From Leptonema illini DSM 21528 (lineage in GTDB: Bacteria; Spirochaetota; Leptospiria; Leptospirales; Leptonemataceae): 64,000 nucleotides of DNA. Where the stretch lies: positions 2,101,550 to 2,165,549 of the forward strand of contig NZ_JH597773.1 in the NCBI RefSeq assembly GCF_000243335.1, written 5' to 3'. The notes beneath the pieces are model-generated. The model saw only the letters and a program-made list of their open reading frames with translations, was not told the DNA's origin and searched no databases. How positions within the stretch are numbered: position 1 is the stretch's first letter; each line of letters starts with the position of its first letter. Both the position numbers and the translations under genes were made by a program. Below, piece after piece: positions 45,060 to 54,373 of the stretch.

Positions 45060-47753
45060 CTACTCTGAGGCCAATACGGCCTGGGCGGCGGCCAGGCGCG
45101 CCACCGGCACCCTGTAAGGTGAACAGCTTACATAATCGAGGCCCACCCTGTTAAAAAAGCGAATACTGGTCGGATCGCCCCCCTGCTCTCCACAGACGCC
45201 CGTTTTCAGATCGTGCCGCGCCGACTTGCCTTTTTGCAGAGCAATGCGGATCATCTCGCCCACGCCGCTTTCATCAACGGTGGCGAACGGATTGCGTTCG
45301 TACACGCCAAGTCGTAAATACTCTCTCAAGAAGGGCTCGGAGTCATCTCTCGAGAAGCCAAGCGTCATCTGCGTCAGGTCGTTTGTTCCGAAGCTGAAGA
45401 AGCTTGCATCAATTGCGATCTGATCGGCGGTCAGGGCCGCACGCGGCACCTCGATCATCGTGCCGATTTTATAATCCACATGACAGTCGAATTCAGCGAG
45501 CAGGCGTTTCGCCTCCACTTCGAGAAGCTCCTTCTGCAGCGAGAGTTCTTTCCTGTGTCCGACAAGCGGAACCATGATCTCGGGGTGAACGTGAATGTTT
45601 TTCTTTCGAGATTTGCAGGCCGCTTCGAGGATAGCCCTCACCTGCATGCGCGTAATCTCCGGATAGGTAATACCGAGACGACAGCCGCGATGGCCGAGCA
45701 TCGGATTCGACTCTTTCAGCGTCGATGCCCGCTCCCGAATGTGCTCTTCGGTGACGCCGATCTTCTGTGAGAGCTCGGCGATCTGTTCGTCGGTATGCGG
45801 CAGGAACTCATGAAGAGGAGGATCGAGCAATCGGATGGTCACCGGATAACCCGCCATCGCCTCAAACAGGCGCTCGAAGTCCTCACGCTGAAAGGGAAGC
45901 AGCCTCTTTAAGGCAAGCTCTCGTTCTTCCTGCGTTCGGGCGAGAATCATCTGCTGCATGAACGGCAGACGCTCCGGCCCGAAGAACATATGCTCGGTGC
46001 GGCAGAGGCCGATGCCTTCGGCGCCGAACGATCGTGCGACGTTAGCGTCTTGCGGAGTATCAGCGTTCGCCCGTACGCGCAGACGTCTGACCTCGTCGGC
46101 CCATTTCATCACCTGAAAGAAATCTCGCGCCATCCATGAAGATGCCGGATCAATCTCGCCTCGCATCGCTCTTTGAATGTCGGAATCGACCGTTTGCATG
46201 CGCCCGACAAAGACCTCTCCCGACGTACCGTCGATAGAGACCTCATCGCCTTCATTGATACGTACATGGCGGCCTTCTTCTGTGACGATGTCTGCATATC
46301 CGTGCTCTTCATGAACGATGAGAGCCGAGCATCCGACGACGCAGGGCTTGTTCATTCCGCGGGCGACGACGGCGGCATGAGACGTCATTCCCCCGCGAGC
46401 GGTAAGGATTCCCGAGGAGTGCTGCATGCCCTTGATATCGTCGGGGCTTGTTTCCATGCGCACAAGAAGCGGCGTCTTACCTTTCGCTGCCATCTCGACG
46501 GCATGCGCGCTCTGGAAAACCGCATAGCCCGACGCAGCGCCAGGGCCCGCGTTTAATCCCTTCGCAAGCACGCGTTTCTCGCTTCGGGCGGCGTTGACCT
46601 CGGTCGGATCAAAGATCGGCGCAAGCAGAGCGGGTAATCCCTCCGCCTCAATACGTAGAAGAGCGGTGCGCGGATCGATGAGCTTTTCATCGACCATATC
46701 ACAGGCGATTTTCAAAGAGGCCGCCGACGTGCGCTTGCCGTTACGCGTTTGAAGCAGATAGAGCTTCCCCTGCTGTACCGTAAACTCGATGTCCTGCATA
46801 TCGCGATAATGCGATTCAAGAAGGGCCTGGATTCGCAGAAGTTCCCTGTAAACGTCGGGCATCTCGCGTTCGAGTTCTTCGATCTTCTGTGGCGTGCGAA
46901 TGCCGGCGACAACATCTTCGCCCTGTGCGTTAATCAGGAATTCACCGTAAAACTTCCTTTCGCCGGTGGACGGGTTTCGCGTAAAACACACGCCTGTTCC
47001 CGACGTGTTGCCCATATTCCCGAAGACCATGGACTGAACGTTTACGGCGGTGCCATAGCTCTCAGGAATATGGTTCAGACGACGATAATAGATCGCCCTT
47101 TCGTTATTCCAGCTGCGAAAGACGGCCTCGACCGCCATGCGCAACTGCATAAACGGATCATCGGGAAAGGGCTGTCCCGTGCCTTTTTGTACAAGATTCC
47201 GGTAGTCGTCAATGATATCGCGCAGAGCTGCCGGTTTCAGATCGGTGTCCTGCACGGCGTCGGACTTCTTTTTATGATGATTGAGTATCTCTTCAAAGCT
47301 GTGATGCGGAATACCGAGAACGACGTCGCCGAACATCTGGATAAAGCGCCGATAGGAATCGAGCACGAACCTTTCATCGCCCGTCTCAAGCACCATACCC
47401 TTCAACGTATCGGCGTTCAGGCCAAGGTTGAGGATCGTATCCATCATGCCGGGCATACTGACCGGAGCGCCCGAACGAACCGAAACGAGAAGCGGTTTAT
47501 GCGGATTAGCGAAATGCCTTCCGGTCGCCTCCTCCACCTTTTTCAGCTTCTCATGTACGGAGGGCATCAGCTCGGGCGGCAGATGTCCGCGTTCCATATA
47601 GTCACGGCACAGAGTTGTCGGCAGCACGATGCCGGGCGGAACCGGAATACCGAGTGCGGCCATTCGACAGAGATTGGATCCTTTACCCCCGAGCCGAATC
47701 TTGTCGGGATTCGGATCTTCTGATATGCCGTTGCCGAAAAAGACTATGTCCAT
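45060..47753 (-). CDS. ppdK: Pyruvate, phosphate dikinase
   Basis: 897 aa from ATG 47753, with GAGGAG about ten bases upstream; the open frame extends 417 bp further but into the divergent promoter region. Interconverts pyruvate + ATP + Pi and PEP + AMP + PPi. N-terminal GGKGSNLCRMA (ATP-grasp domain), phosphohistidine loop GGMTSHAAVVARG with His near 459, and C-terminal PEP/pyruvate barrel with GVCGEQGGDP (Cys near 854). All domains complete. Divergent from the STAS gene. Confidence 0.96.
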   Translation of the reverse strand: MDIVFFGNGISEDPNPDKIRLGGKGSNLCRMAALGIPVPPGIVLPTTLCRDYMERGHLPPELMPSVHEKLKKVEEATGRHFANPHKPLLVSVRSGAPVSMPGMMDTILNLGLNADTLKGMVLETGDERFVLDSYRRFIQMFGDVVLGIPHHSFEEILNHHKKKSDAVQDTDLKPAALRDIIDDYRNLVQKGTGQPFPDDPFMQLRMAVEAVFRSWNNERAIYYRRLNHIPESYGTAVNVQSMVFGNMGNTSGTGVCFTRNPSTGERKFYGEFLINAQGEDVVAGIRTPQKIEELEREMPDVYRELLRIQALLESHYRDMQDIEFTVQQGKLYLLQTRNGKRTSAASLKIACDMVDEKLIDPRTALLRIEAEGLPALLAPIFDPTEVNAARSEKRVLAKGLNAGPGAASGYAVFQSAHAVEMAAKGKTPLLVRMETSPDDIKGMQHSSGILTARGGMTSHAAVVARGMNKPCVVGCSALIVHEEHGYADIVTEEGRHVRINEGDEVSIDGTSGEVFVGRMQTVDSDIQRAMRGEIDPASSWMARDFFQVMKWADEVRRLRVRANADTPQDANVARSFGAEGIGLCRTEHMFFGPERLPFMQQMILARTQEERELALKRLLPFQREDFERLFEAMAGYPVTIRLLDPPLHEFLPHTDEQIAELSQKIGVTEEHIRERASTLKESNPMLGHRGCRLGITYPEITRMQVRAILEAACKSRKKNIHVHPEIMVPLVGHRKELSLQKELLEVEAKRLLAEFDCHVDYKIGTMIEVPRAALTADQIAIDASFFSFGTNDLTQMTLGFSRDDSEPFLREYLRLGVYERNPFATVDESGVGEMIRIALQKGKSARHDLKTGVCGEQGGDPTSIRFFNRVGLDYVSCSPYRVPVARLAAAQAVLASE

Positions 47754-47991
47754 GATGAGAACTCCTCTGCTTTTTTTTTCCTGCACAATCCTGCAGCTTC
47801 CAGGATAAAGCGTCCTGGAATACACAGAGAACCACAATATTTTTTTGTTTTTTTCTTCGTTTTGCGTCTCTTTTTTGTAGATGGAAGTCCGATCCGCAAT
47901 GATATGTGTGAGCCTTCCTATTCCAGAATCCGCAGAAGGCTGCATGATAGCTTGAAAAAGGAGCGCGAACAGGCGCGGTGCGCAATTGGAT

Positions 47992-48021
47992 TTGACACCG
48001 TGTCCGGGTTCGCGATATAAG
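47992..48021 (+). promoter_or_regulatory. Promoter of STAS gene
   Basis: TTGACA (47992-47997), 18-bp spacer, TATAAG (48016-48021). ATG 48028 lies six bases downstream, so the transcript would begin at or next to the start codon. Confidence 0.6.
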
Positions 48022-48027
48022 AAAATC

Positions 48028-48378
48028 ATGGTAAAGGCAGAGATGGAAGGCAACATCCTGGTCATACAGGTCGAAGAACAGCGCGTCGATATGGTCATCG
48101 CCAGGCGGTTTCGCGAAATGCTGGCCGAACAGATCAAGGAGCATCCGCGGCAGATCATCCTCGACCTCACACGGGCGAGCTATTTCGACAGTTCCGCCCT
48201 CGGAGCTCTTGTGGCCTTTTTGAAAGACATCCGGGCCTACGGCGGTCATCTCGTGCTCTGCAACCTCTCGCGTTCTCTACTCGCGCTGCTGAAGCTGTCC
48301 AAGCTTGATCTGCTCTTTGATATTAAAGGCAGTATTGAAGAGGCGAAGTCTTACATGAAATCGTCCGTTACGGGCTGA
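48028..48378 (+). CDS. STAS domain protein, anti-sigma factor antagonist-like
   Basis: 116 aa from ATG 48028. IILDLTRASYFDSSALGALV holds the phosphorylatable Ser (55/56) of SpoIIAA/RsbV-type proteins, with the expected beta-alpha fold and LLKLSKLDLLFDI ending. The switch kinase is not in the window. No SD is present; the consensus promoter abuts the start. Followed 54 bp later by the DUF1577 gene. Confidence 0.88.
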   Translation: MVKAEMEGNILVIQVEEQRVDMVIARRFREMLAEQIKEHPRQIILDLTRASYFDSSALGALVAFLKDIRAYGGHLVLCNLSRSLLALLKLSKLDLLFDIKGSIEEAKSYMKSSVTG

Positions 48379-48432
48379 AATTCCCGTTCTGACCGGCCTT
48401 GATTCCGGTGCATCCTGTGACGATTCTCTATT

Positions 48433-49764
48433 ATGAGTCTTCTCAGGATTCAGCAGGAGGTCGAAGAGTACCTACAGAAGCGCATCCTGGAGCTTCTGGG
48501 CGGCCGTCCCGAAGAAGCCGGTCGATTCACGATTCTCGGCTCTGATATAAACGAAATCCGCCATATTTTCTACTATCTGCGTATGAACCGGGCCCCGGTT
48601 CAGGTACAGTATCAGCTCGAAAGCTACTCCGCCCAGGTGCTGAGCGTCGAAGATACCCTGGCGACGCTCAGCGTTCCGGGTTTTGAAGAAACGGCCTTTC
48701 GACGTATCAAACTTCGTTTCTCGATGATGAACACCTTCTATCAGTTCGAGGTGATTCTCAGTCGGGTGCGCGGCGAAGAGGTTACGTTTCAGCTGCCTTT
48801 TTATATTCAATCGGCTACCAGACGTAAATATCCGCGACACCCTCTGCAACGCGCCTATCTTCTTTTCAATACGGTCTATCGTCCCATCTTCGGCACACGC
48901 GGCATCGGGCAGATCGTCGAAGAGAAACACAGACATCTTATCGCCGAACTCAAGAAAGATTTTCCCGATCTCTCCCTCATGCTGCGCATCATCGCAGACG
49001 ACCTCGTCAGCATTGCAGGCGATTATCAGCTACAATTCTATAAAGCAGAGCAGAAAAAATCGCTGATGGAGACGACCATTTCGGGCGAGGACAAGACGCT
49101 TTTCATCGCAAGCACCGAAGATATCAATTCTTACATCTACAAACCCGAAACGAACCTGCTTGTGGCCTACAATCGGGAATTCAAGACGATGGCCGGCGCT
49201 TCATCAGAAGAAGAGGCCGTAAAGTATTTCAAGGAGCTTCAGCTTTCCGAGATGCGCAGGCATATTTATTCATATGTTTGCGCTCCGCTGCATCTTTTCG
49301 GGAAAGTGATCGGACACATTTATATCGAGACCGACCTGATTCACCGAAAACGCATCTTCGCCGACGACGCCATGCGAGTCGGCATCCTTGCCGATCTACT
49401 GTCCTATGGCATGACAAAAACCGTAATCGCCCGTTCGTATTTCGCGAAGCCCATCGCCGAGATCATGAACCTGTCTATGGCCGGCGTTCTCTTTCGCGTC
49501 TCTTCATCGACCATTTACGACTATCTGATCGATCATGATCTGTTGAAGTTGAAGATTCCTTTAACGAACGAATACCTGTCGTTTCGCGGCGAAATCACGC
49601 GAATGTTCAGCGAGGGGACGAGATATCATCTTGCTCTGCGCTTTGTAGACGGAGCTGACGACGATTACAGAAAGCTCGAACAGTTTCTATATGCCGATAC
49701 ACGTATGCGACTTCGGGGAAAAAGCAGGGGGCCGACCGGCCCCCTGACGGAGTTACACGAATGA
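48433..49764 (+). CDS. DUF1577 family protein with C-terminal PilZ-like region
   Basis: 443 aa, cytoplasmic. Resembles the DUF1577 family described from Leptospira. N-terminal 1-130 beta-rich region with PilZ-N-like pattern, a middle GAF-like segment (about 170-320; SYVCAPLHLFGKVIGHIYIETD) and a C-terminal segment MNLSMAGVLFRVSS near 358-371 that resembles the second part of PilZ (NxSxxG) domains. The RxxxR c-di-GMP motif may be RRKYPRH near 130-136, preceding the domain. Nucleotide binding is inference. Confidence 0.75.
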   Translation: MSLLRIQQEVEEYLQKRILELLGGRPEEAGRFTILGSDINEIRHIFYYLRMNRAPVQVQYQLESYSAQVLSVEDTLATLSVPGFEETAFRRIKLRFSMMNTFYQFEVILSRVRGEEVTFQLPFYIQSATRRKYPRHPLQRAYLLFNTVYRPIFGTRGIGQIVEEKHRHLIAELKKDFPDLSLMLRIIADDLVSIAGDYQLQFYKAEQKKSLMETTISGEDKTLFIASTEDINSYIYKPETNLLVAYNREFKTMAGASSEEEAVKYFKELQLSEMRRHIYSYVCAPLHLFGKVIGHIYIETDLIHRKRIFADDAMRVGILADLLSYGMTKTVIARSYFAKPIAEIMNLSMAGVLFRVSSSTIYDYLIDHDLLKLKIPLTNEYLSFRGEITRMFSEGTRYHLALRFVDGADDDYRKLEQFLYADTRMRLRGKSRGPTGPLTELHE

Positions 49765-49808
49765 TACTGTACGTATCGGTAACTCCGAATGAACTCCGCG
49801 TAAAAAAA

Positions 49809-50270
49809 TCAGGCGGCTTCGCGTAGTGAGATATTGATATCGATCATGCCCAGCGGGCTGTACATGTTCAGCCCGAGAGTCGTATCGTTCTTCGCCGGAA
49901 AGGGCGTCGTTCGCGTATCGACGACGACTGGAACCGATACGTCCAGGAATTCGTTACGCGAAAGAAAGATATTGAGAGCGTTACCTGTGATCATGTTCGC
50001 AATCTCGCCCAGCACGTCTCTGTATTCCTGATCGAAGGATTCGGGAGTGCCGCCGAGCTTCTCAAAGATCTTGCGAGCGCCGTCAGACGTCATCGAGTAG
50101 ATGACGCGACCGTTGACAGGCCCCGTGACGTCGATATAGATCGCAATCTCCTGCCCCGGGGCGAGCGAGTTCTTCACGACCGTCTTTCCGCGAATCAGAT
50201 CAACCTGCAAGAGCTGGTTGAAGACCAGCGACGCTGCCTGCAGAAAGGGGTTTACGTATTCTGCCTTCAT
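49809..50270 (-). CDS. cheX: CheX-like chemotaxis phosphatase
   Basis: 153 aa. CheX dephosphorylates CheY-P; its active residues form an ExxN motif, seen here as E89-I-A-N92 in DVLGEIANMITGNAL. Start MKAEYVNPFLQAA is the usual CheX beginning, and the end (SPLGMIDINISLRE) is typical. In spirochaetes CheX replaces CheZ. Close to a STAS and DUF1577 gene on the other strand and 5 kb from a CheY-like gene. Confidence 0.9.
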   Translation of the reverse strand: MKAEYVNPFLQAASLVFNQLLQVDLIRGKTVVKNSLAPGQEIAIYIDVTGPVNGRVIYSMTSDGARKIFEKLGGTPESFDQEYRDVLGEIANMITGNALNIFLSRNEFLDVSVPVVVDTRTTPFPAKNDTTLGLNMYSPLGMIDINISLREAA

Positions 50271-50286
50271 GAACGAACTCAGTATG

Positions 50287-51483
50287 TCATTCCGGCTTTC
50301 CGGAATCCAGCGATTTTTGCGTCAGACGAAATTTTCCCGTTTCGGCGTATTCCTTCACGATCTGATTGGCAAAGGCATAGGACAGATACATTGCACGGTT
50401 CTGCGAGAACTCCGGATCTAACTTTTCGGATGGCGGAGCAAGCTTCACCTGTTCGATCGTAAGGTAGATCGTCGTTTCGCCGTCCTGATAGGGCCCTTTC
50501 AGGCCATCGCGTGAAGCGGCTACGTCAGAAAGGAAGCGATCTCCGGTCAGGTTGATCGTCTTTCCCGAAGCAAGCGAGACGGCATTCAATGCGCTGAACT
50601 TCACCGTCGCTCGTTCGGCCTTGTATCCCGTTTTTTCAGAGACGGTGGCCAGGCTGGCGTCTTTTTTCTGACCGAGCGATGCCTTGAGTTCTTCAAGCTG
50701 CTTTTTCTTTTTCTCGGTCAGGACACGATCCTTCAAGAATTCCTTTCTTTCTTCAAAAGATGGATAGGTGAACGGCCCTTCTTTCTTCTCTTTTTTGGCG
50801 CGGATCTCTGCCTCTTTTTTATCTTTCTCATAGAGATCTTTCATCTCGGCCTCAGAGGCCTCGGCAGAAAAGGAATTTAGCAGATCGGCATTGGTAAAGG
50901 CGACGACATTCAGCTCAAAAGCCGAGTCTTTTGCGCGGCTGAAGGACTGCGTCTCAACCGTGCTGACCGGAAAAGGAGCGGCGACGCTATCTTGAAAGAG
51001 TCCCACACGCGTCAAACGCATGCGCAGCGACATCGGGAATCGCGACATCTCACGTTGCACCATCTGCTCGAGGCTCAGGCGGTCGTCGGCCAGACGGCTT
51101 TGATTCTGCATCTCCACTTCGGTACGCAGTACCGAAATGATCTGATCCTGGATCTGTTTTTCAGATACGTCAAGCCCAAGGTCGGCGACAATGGCGGGCA
51201 TGACCATCATATCGCGAACGGCATCTGAGGCGCACTGATCGATAAATACCTGAGGAATCTCACCATAAACCTGATACCGATTCTTACAGGAATCTTCGGC
51301 GTATCCATAGACCTCGGGACGAATCTCTTCTCCTCTGTAGGAGCCGATCTTGCTGCCCCCGCTCAGGATGGTCAGGATTTCGCTCATGTCCTGGCTCGAA
51401 AAGGAGATGCCCATGATGAGGATCAACGCGATGACGATCAGCGTTGCTCCGATTTTTTTCAAAGATTCCAGTATCTGATTCAC
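50287..51483 (-). CDS. PpiD/SurA-like membrane-anchored chaperone
   Basis: 398 aa from GTG 51483, with AAGGG five bases upstream; the frame is open further but into the divergent gene. N-terminal cytoplasmic stub, one membrane helix at about 15-35 (GATLIVIALILIMGISF), then a periplasmic SurA_N-like helical region and a Lys/Glu-rich coiled coil (KKEKKEGPFTYPSFEER). No clear parvulin domain can be seen, so it may be a chaperone only. The plan matches PpiD-type anchored folding factors. Confidence 0.7.
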   Translation of the reverse strand: MNQILESLKKIGATLIVIALILIMGISFSSQDMSEILTILSGGSKIGSYRGEEIRPEVYGYAEDSCKNRYQVYGEIPQVFIDQCASDAVRDMMVMPAIVADLGLDVSEKQIQDQIISVLRTEVEMQNQSRLADDRLSLEQMVQREMSRFPMSLRMRLTRVGLFQDSVAAPFPVSTVETQSFSRAKDSAFELNVVAFTNADLLNSFSAEASEAEMKDLYEKDKKEAEIRAKKEKKEGPFTYPSFEERKEFLKDRVLTEKKKKQLEELKASLGQKKDASLATVSEKTGYKAERATVKFSALNAVSLASGKTINLTGDRFLSDVAASRDGLKGPYQDGETTIYLTIEQVKLAPPSEKLDPEFSQNRAMYLSYAFANQIVKEYAETGKFRLTQKSLDSGKPE

Positions 51484-51553
51484 AGACCCTTTTTTTTCCC
51501 CTTCCTTGGTTTTTCCAGTCGAAAAATGCAGAGCCGAAGAAAGAAGACCGCCG

Positions 51554-52186
51554 ATGCTAAAAACGGATATGTACATTCTTGGCTTTATCCTTATTTTTGC
51601 CGGCCTGGCGCTGATGCTGTACTACTTCGTGCTGCGCTTCGCGGCGACCGTTTCTACCACTTCTGTGGTACCGGATGCCTCGCCCGCCGGCCCCGTCGTG
51701 CCCGCCGCCTCGACCGTTACGGTAACAGCGCAGCCAGTGCCTGAGCCCGCATTCTTTTCCGAAAAGGCAGCTCCGATTGCCTCGCAGCCCAGAATAGAAC
51801 CTTCCTCTCGTCGGGCCTCAGAGAGCATGAATCGCAAGGCCGTCAGCGTCATTGATCCGGCCCCCGAAAAGGAACTCTACGCAACGGGATATCTTTACAC
51901 CGATACTGCCGGTAAAACGGCTCTGCTGGAACACCCGGAACGGGTCGAGGGTGAACTGACGGCTTCTATGAAGCGACTCGGACCGGCGACGCTTCGCTTC
52001 CGTCGCGACTCCTATTACTTCGATCATGGCGACGGATTGCTTGTCATTCCAGAAGGAAAGATGCGCGAGGTGCGTTTCTCTGATGGCGGAACGGTCTTTG
52101 TTCCCGGAAGCTCCGATCTTCCGCTCGTTTATTTTTTTACGGTTGATACGCAGGCGATCCGCGAATTTCTCTCTTCGAGATCGTGA
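51554..52186 (+). CDS. Hypothetical protein with N-terminal membrane anchor
   Basis: 210 aa from ATG 51554 (the 48 bp upstream overlap the divergent gene's leader). Membrane helix at about 5-28 (YILGFILIFAGLALMLYYFV), a Pro/Val/Ala-rich linker (60 residues) and a compact C-terminal domain of about 100 residues (YATGYLYTDTAGKTALL ... VYFFTVDTQAIREFL). No family recognised. It shares one base with the next start. Confidence 0.65.
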   Translation: MLKTDMYILGFILIFAGLALMLYYFVLRFAATVSTTSVVPDASPAGPVVPAASTVTVTAQPVPEPAFFSEKAAPIASQPRIEPSSRRASESMNRKAVSVIDPAPEKELYATGYLYTDTAGKTALLEHPERVEGELTASMKRLGPATLRFRRDSYYFDHGDGLLVIPEGKMREVRFSDGGTVFVPGSSDLPLVYFFTVDTQAIREFLSSRS

Positions 52187-53202
52187 TGTTACCTCCTCGT
52201 ATTGAATCCACTCGAGTCCGCCGACGGCGCAGCCGCAAAATCTGGTTTCTTATTCCTTTGATCGGCCTGATCGGCTTTCTTGCATATCGCTACGGCGAAG
52301 GGACGTATCTCGCCATCCGACAGCGTTTCTTACCCGAAAACCTGCAGCTTCTCGAATCACGCTCCTCGCATGTCGAAGAGCAGCTAATCGCCCATTCTAT
52401 CCGGTCAGATGACGGAGCGTTGCCGGGTTATACTCTCTTCTCTGAAGAGGAACGCGAACAGATCGTCGCCTACCTGAAGGATTCCCGGCGCATTCTGAGC
52501 TTTTACGAAGGTTCGACCGAAACGGGCGCGGCACTCCAGGCAAGCGCCGCCCTCTTTCAATTCTATGAGCTGCTACTCTACGTGCAGCTCAACGAAAGAA
52601 GCGTTCTGGATCTGGCCGGTCGCGGCTTCCTTCCTTCTCTGACCGGAATCAACGCCGAGACCTTCCGGGAAAAAGCCCGCTCCTCCCTGCTTCTTTCCCG
52701 GAAGTCCCTTGCTATGGATCCGGGGCAACGACGAGCAGACGATCTGCGCCTTATCGAAGCGGTCTCTGATCTGCTCTACAACGAACGGACCGATCCGCAC
52801 CTGTTCGATCAGCTCATCCGCATCAACCGGGATAAAATCGCGCCTGGCCTGAAACCGACATACGCCTTTGCCTCCCTTGCTCTTTTCGCGCGTTCGGGAA
52901 ACCGAGAACGGCTGAACGAAATTCTCGACGTTGATTCTAAATCGGGCATGTCACAGATGCTTCGCATCTACGCCCTCTTTCATGCGCGGGACTATATCCA
53001 GGCGATGCAACTCGCCCGCACTCTTATGGCTGATGCTCAGGCGGAGCCAGCGCTTCGCTCTGAGGCCGCACGTATGATGGGCGAGATCTTCCGTATTCAA
53101 AGCGGTGCGGCTGCAGGGCTTCCGTATCTGTATCAGGCGCGGGAGTTACATGCCGATCCATTTCTCGACGAACTGATTCAGCAATGGCAGGCCGGGCCTT
53201 AG
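52186..53202 (+). CDS. Hypothetical membrane-anchored helical-repeat protein
   Basis: 338 aa from ATG 52186 (TGATG overlap with the previous gene). Basic N-terminus, one membrane helix at about 20-40 (IWFLIPLIGLIGFLAYRY), then a helical periplasmic region with TPR-like pairs toward the C-terminus (YAFASLALFARSGNRERLNEIL, YLYQARELHADPF). It lies upstream of mreB in the same direction, so an envelope role is possible but unproven. Confidence 0.65.
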   Translation: MLPPRIESTRVRRRRSRKIWFLIPLIGLIGFLAYRYGEGTYLAIRQRFLPENLQLLESRSSHVEEQLIAHSIRSDDGALPGYTLFSEEEREQIVAYLKDSRRILSFYEGSTETGAALQASAALFQFYELLLYVQLNERSVLDLAGRGFLPSLTGINAETFREKARSSLLLSRKSLAMDPGQRRADDLRLIEAVSDLLYNERTDPHLFDQLIRINRDKIAPGLKPTYAFASLALFARSGNRERLNEILDVDSKSGMSQMLRIYALFHARDYIQAMQLARTLMADAQAEPALRSEAARMMGEIFRIQSGAAAGLPYLYQARELHADPFLDELIQQWQAGP

Positions 53203-53255
53203 ACATGCTTTGAGGCATGATGTATTTTGAATTTCCGGCTTTTTGATGGTATTGA

Positions 53256-53285
53256 TTGACAGAGGATAACGGGAAAAAGTAATGC
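53256..53285 (+). promoter_or_regulatory. Possible promoter of mreB cluster
   Basis: TTGACA (53256-53261), 18-bp spacer, TAATGC (53280-53285); leader of about 50 bases to ATG 53340. Confidence 0.45.
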
Positions 53286-53339
53286 CAGAGGCCCTTTCAG
53301 GCCTTCAAAGAGAACAACTAAGGGAACCGAGCGCCGGCT

Positions 53340-54365
53340 ATGATTATCGATCGCGTTTATAACATGTTTTCCAACGATATGGGGATTGACCTCGGAACGG
53401 CGAATACGCTGGTCTACGTTAAAGGCCAGGGCATCGTTCTTGCCGAACCCTCCGTCGTCGCAGTGCAATCCTCCACGGGCAAGGTGCTCGCCGTAGGCCA
53501 CGAAGCTAAACGTATGCTGGGCCGTACACCGGGCGACATTATGGCCATTCGACCGATGAAAGACGGCGTGATCGCCGACTTCGAAACCGTCGAAAAAATG
53601 ATCCGCTATTTTATTCAGAAAGTGCATAAGCGCACGACGCTCGTGAAGCCCCGTCTGGTCATCGGTGTTCCCTCGGGCATCACCGAAGTGGAGAAGCGTG
53701 CGGTACGAGAATCGGCCGAACAGGCAGGCGCCCGCGAGATCTTCCTCGTTGAAGAGGCCCTGGCAGCCGCCATCGGTGCGAACGTTCCCATTCACGAGCC
53801 GGCCGGCTCGATGGTCGTCGATATTGGCGGTGGTACGACAGAAATCGCCGTTATCTCCCTGGGCGGTATGGTGATCTCCGATTCGATCCGCGTCGGCGGC
53901 GACGAATTCGACGAGGCCATCATCCGTTACCTGAGAACGCAGTATAACCTGATCATCGGCGAACGCATGGCCGAAGACGTGAAGCTCACCCTGGGCAACG
54001 CCTTCCCCGAGAAGAACGTCGAGGTTATGGAGCTGCGAGGACGTGACGCCATCAGCGGTCTGCCGAGAACACTCGAAGTCGATTCGAATGAGATCCGCAA
54101 AGCGCTGAAAGAAACGACCGATATCATCCTTGAAGGCATCAAGTCCTCTCTCGAGAAGACTCCGCCCGAACTGGCCGCCGATATCGTCGAACGCGGTATC
54201 GTCATGACCGGCGGCGGCTCGCTCCTGAAAGGCCTTGATAAATACGTCAGCAAAGAAACCGGCGTGCCGGTCTTCCGCGCCGAAAACCCGCTCATCTGCG
54301 TCGCTCTGGGAACAGGCCGGTATCTCGAAGAGCTGAAGAACATCCGGCCGGGTTTTAAACCCTGA
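53340..54365 (+). CDS. mreB: Rod-shape actin homologue MreB
   Basis: 341 aa. Actin-fold signatures: [18 protein letters not shown] (phosphate 1), [21 protein letters not shown] (phosphate 2) and [16 protein letters not shown] (adenosine region). Forms filaments under the inner membrane that steer cell wall elongation. First gene of mreB-mreC-mreD-mrdA-rodA, spaced by 0-10 bp. GAGCGCC precedes the ATG, with no strong SD. Confidence 0.97.
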   Translation: MIIDRVYNMFSNDMGIDLGTANTLVYVKGQGIVLAEPSVVAVQSSTGKVLAVGHEAKRMLGRTPGDIMAIRPMKDGVIADFETVEKMIRYFIQKVHKRTTLVKPRLVIGVPSGITEVEKRAVRESAEQAGAREIFLVEEALAAAIGANVPIHEPAGSMVVDIGGGTTEIAVISLGGMVISDSIRVGGDEFDEAIIRYLRTQYNLIIGERMAEDVKLTLGNAFPEKNVEVMELRGRDAISGLPRTLEVDSNEIRKALKETTDIILEGIKSSLEKTPPELAADIVERGIVMTGGGSLLKGLDKYVSKETGVPVFRAENPLICVALGTGRYLEELKNIRPGFKP

Positions 54366-54373
54366 TTTAACCG

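Noticed and set aside
47754-48170. N-terminal extension of the ppdK frame
   Set aside because: The extension is Cys/Arg-rich, covers the divergent promoter, and family proteins start near ATG 47753, which has a good SD.
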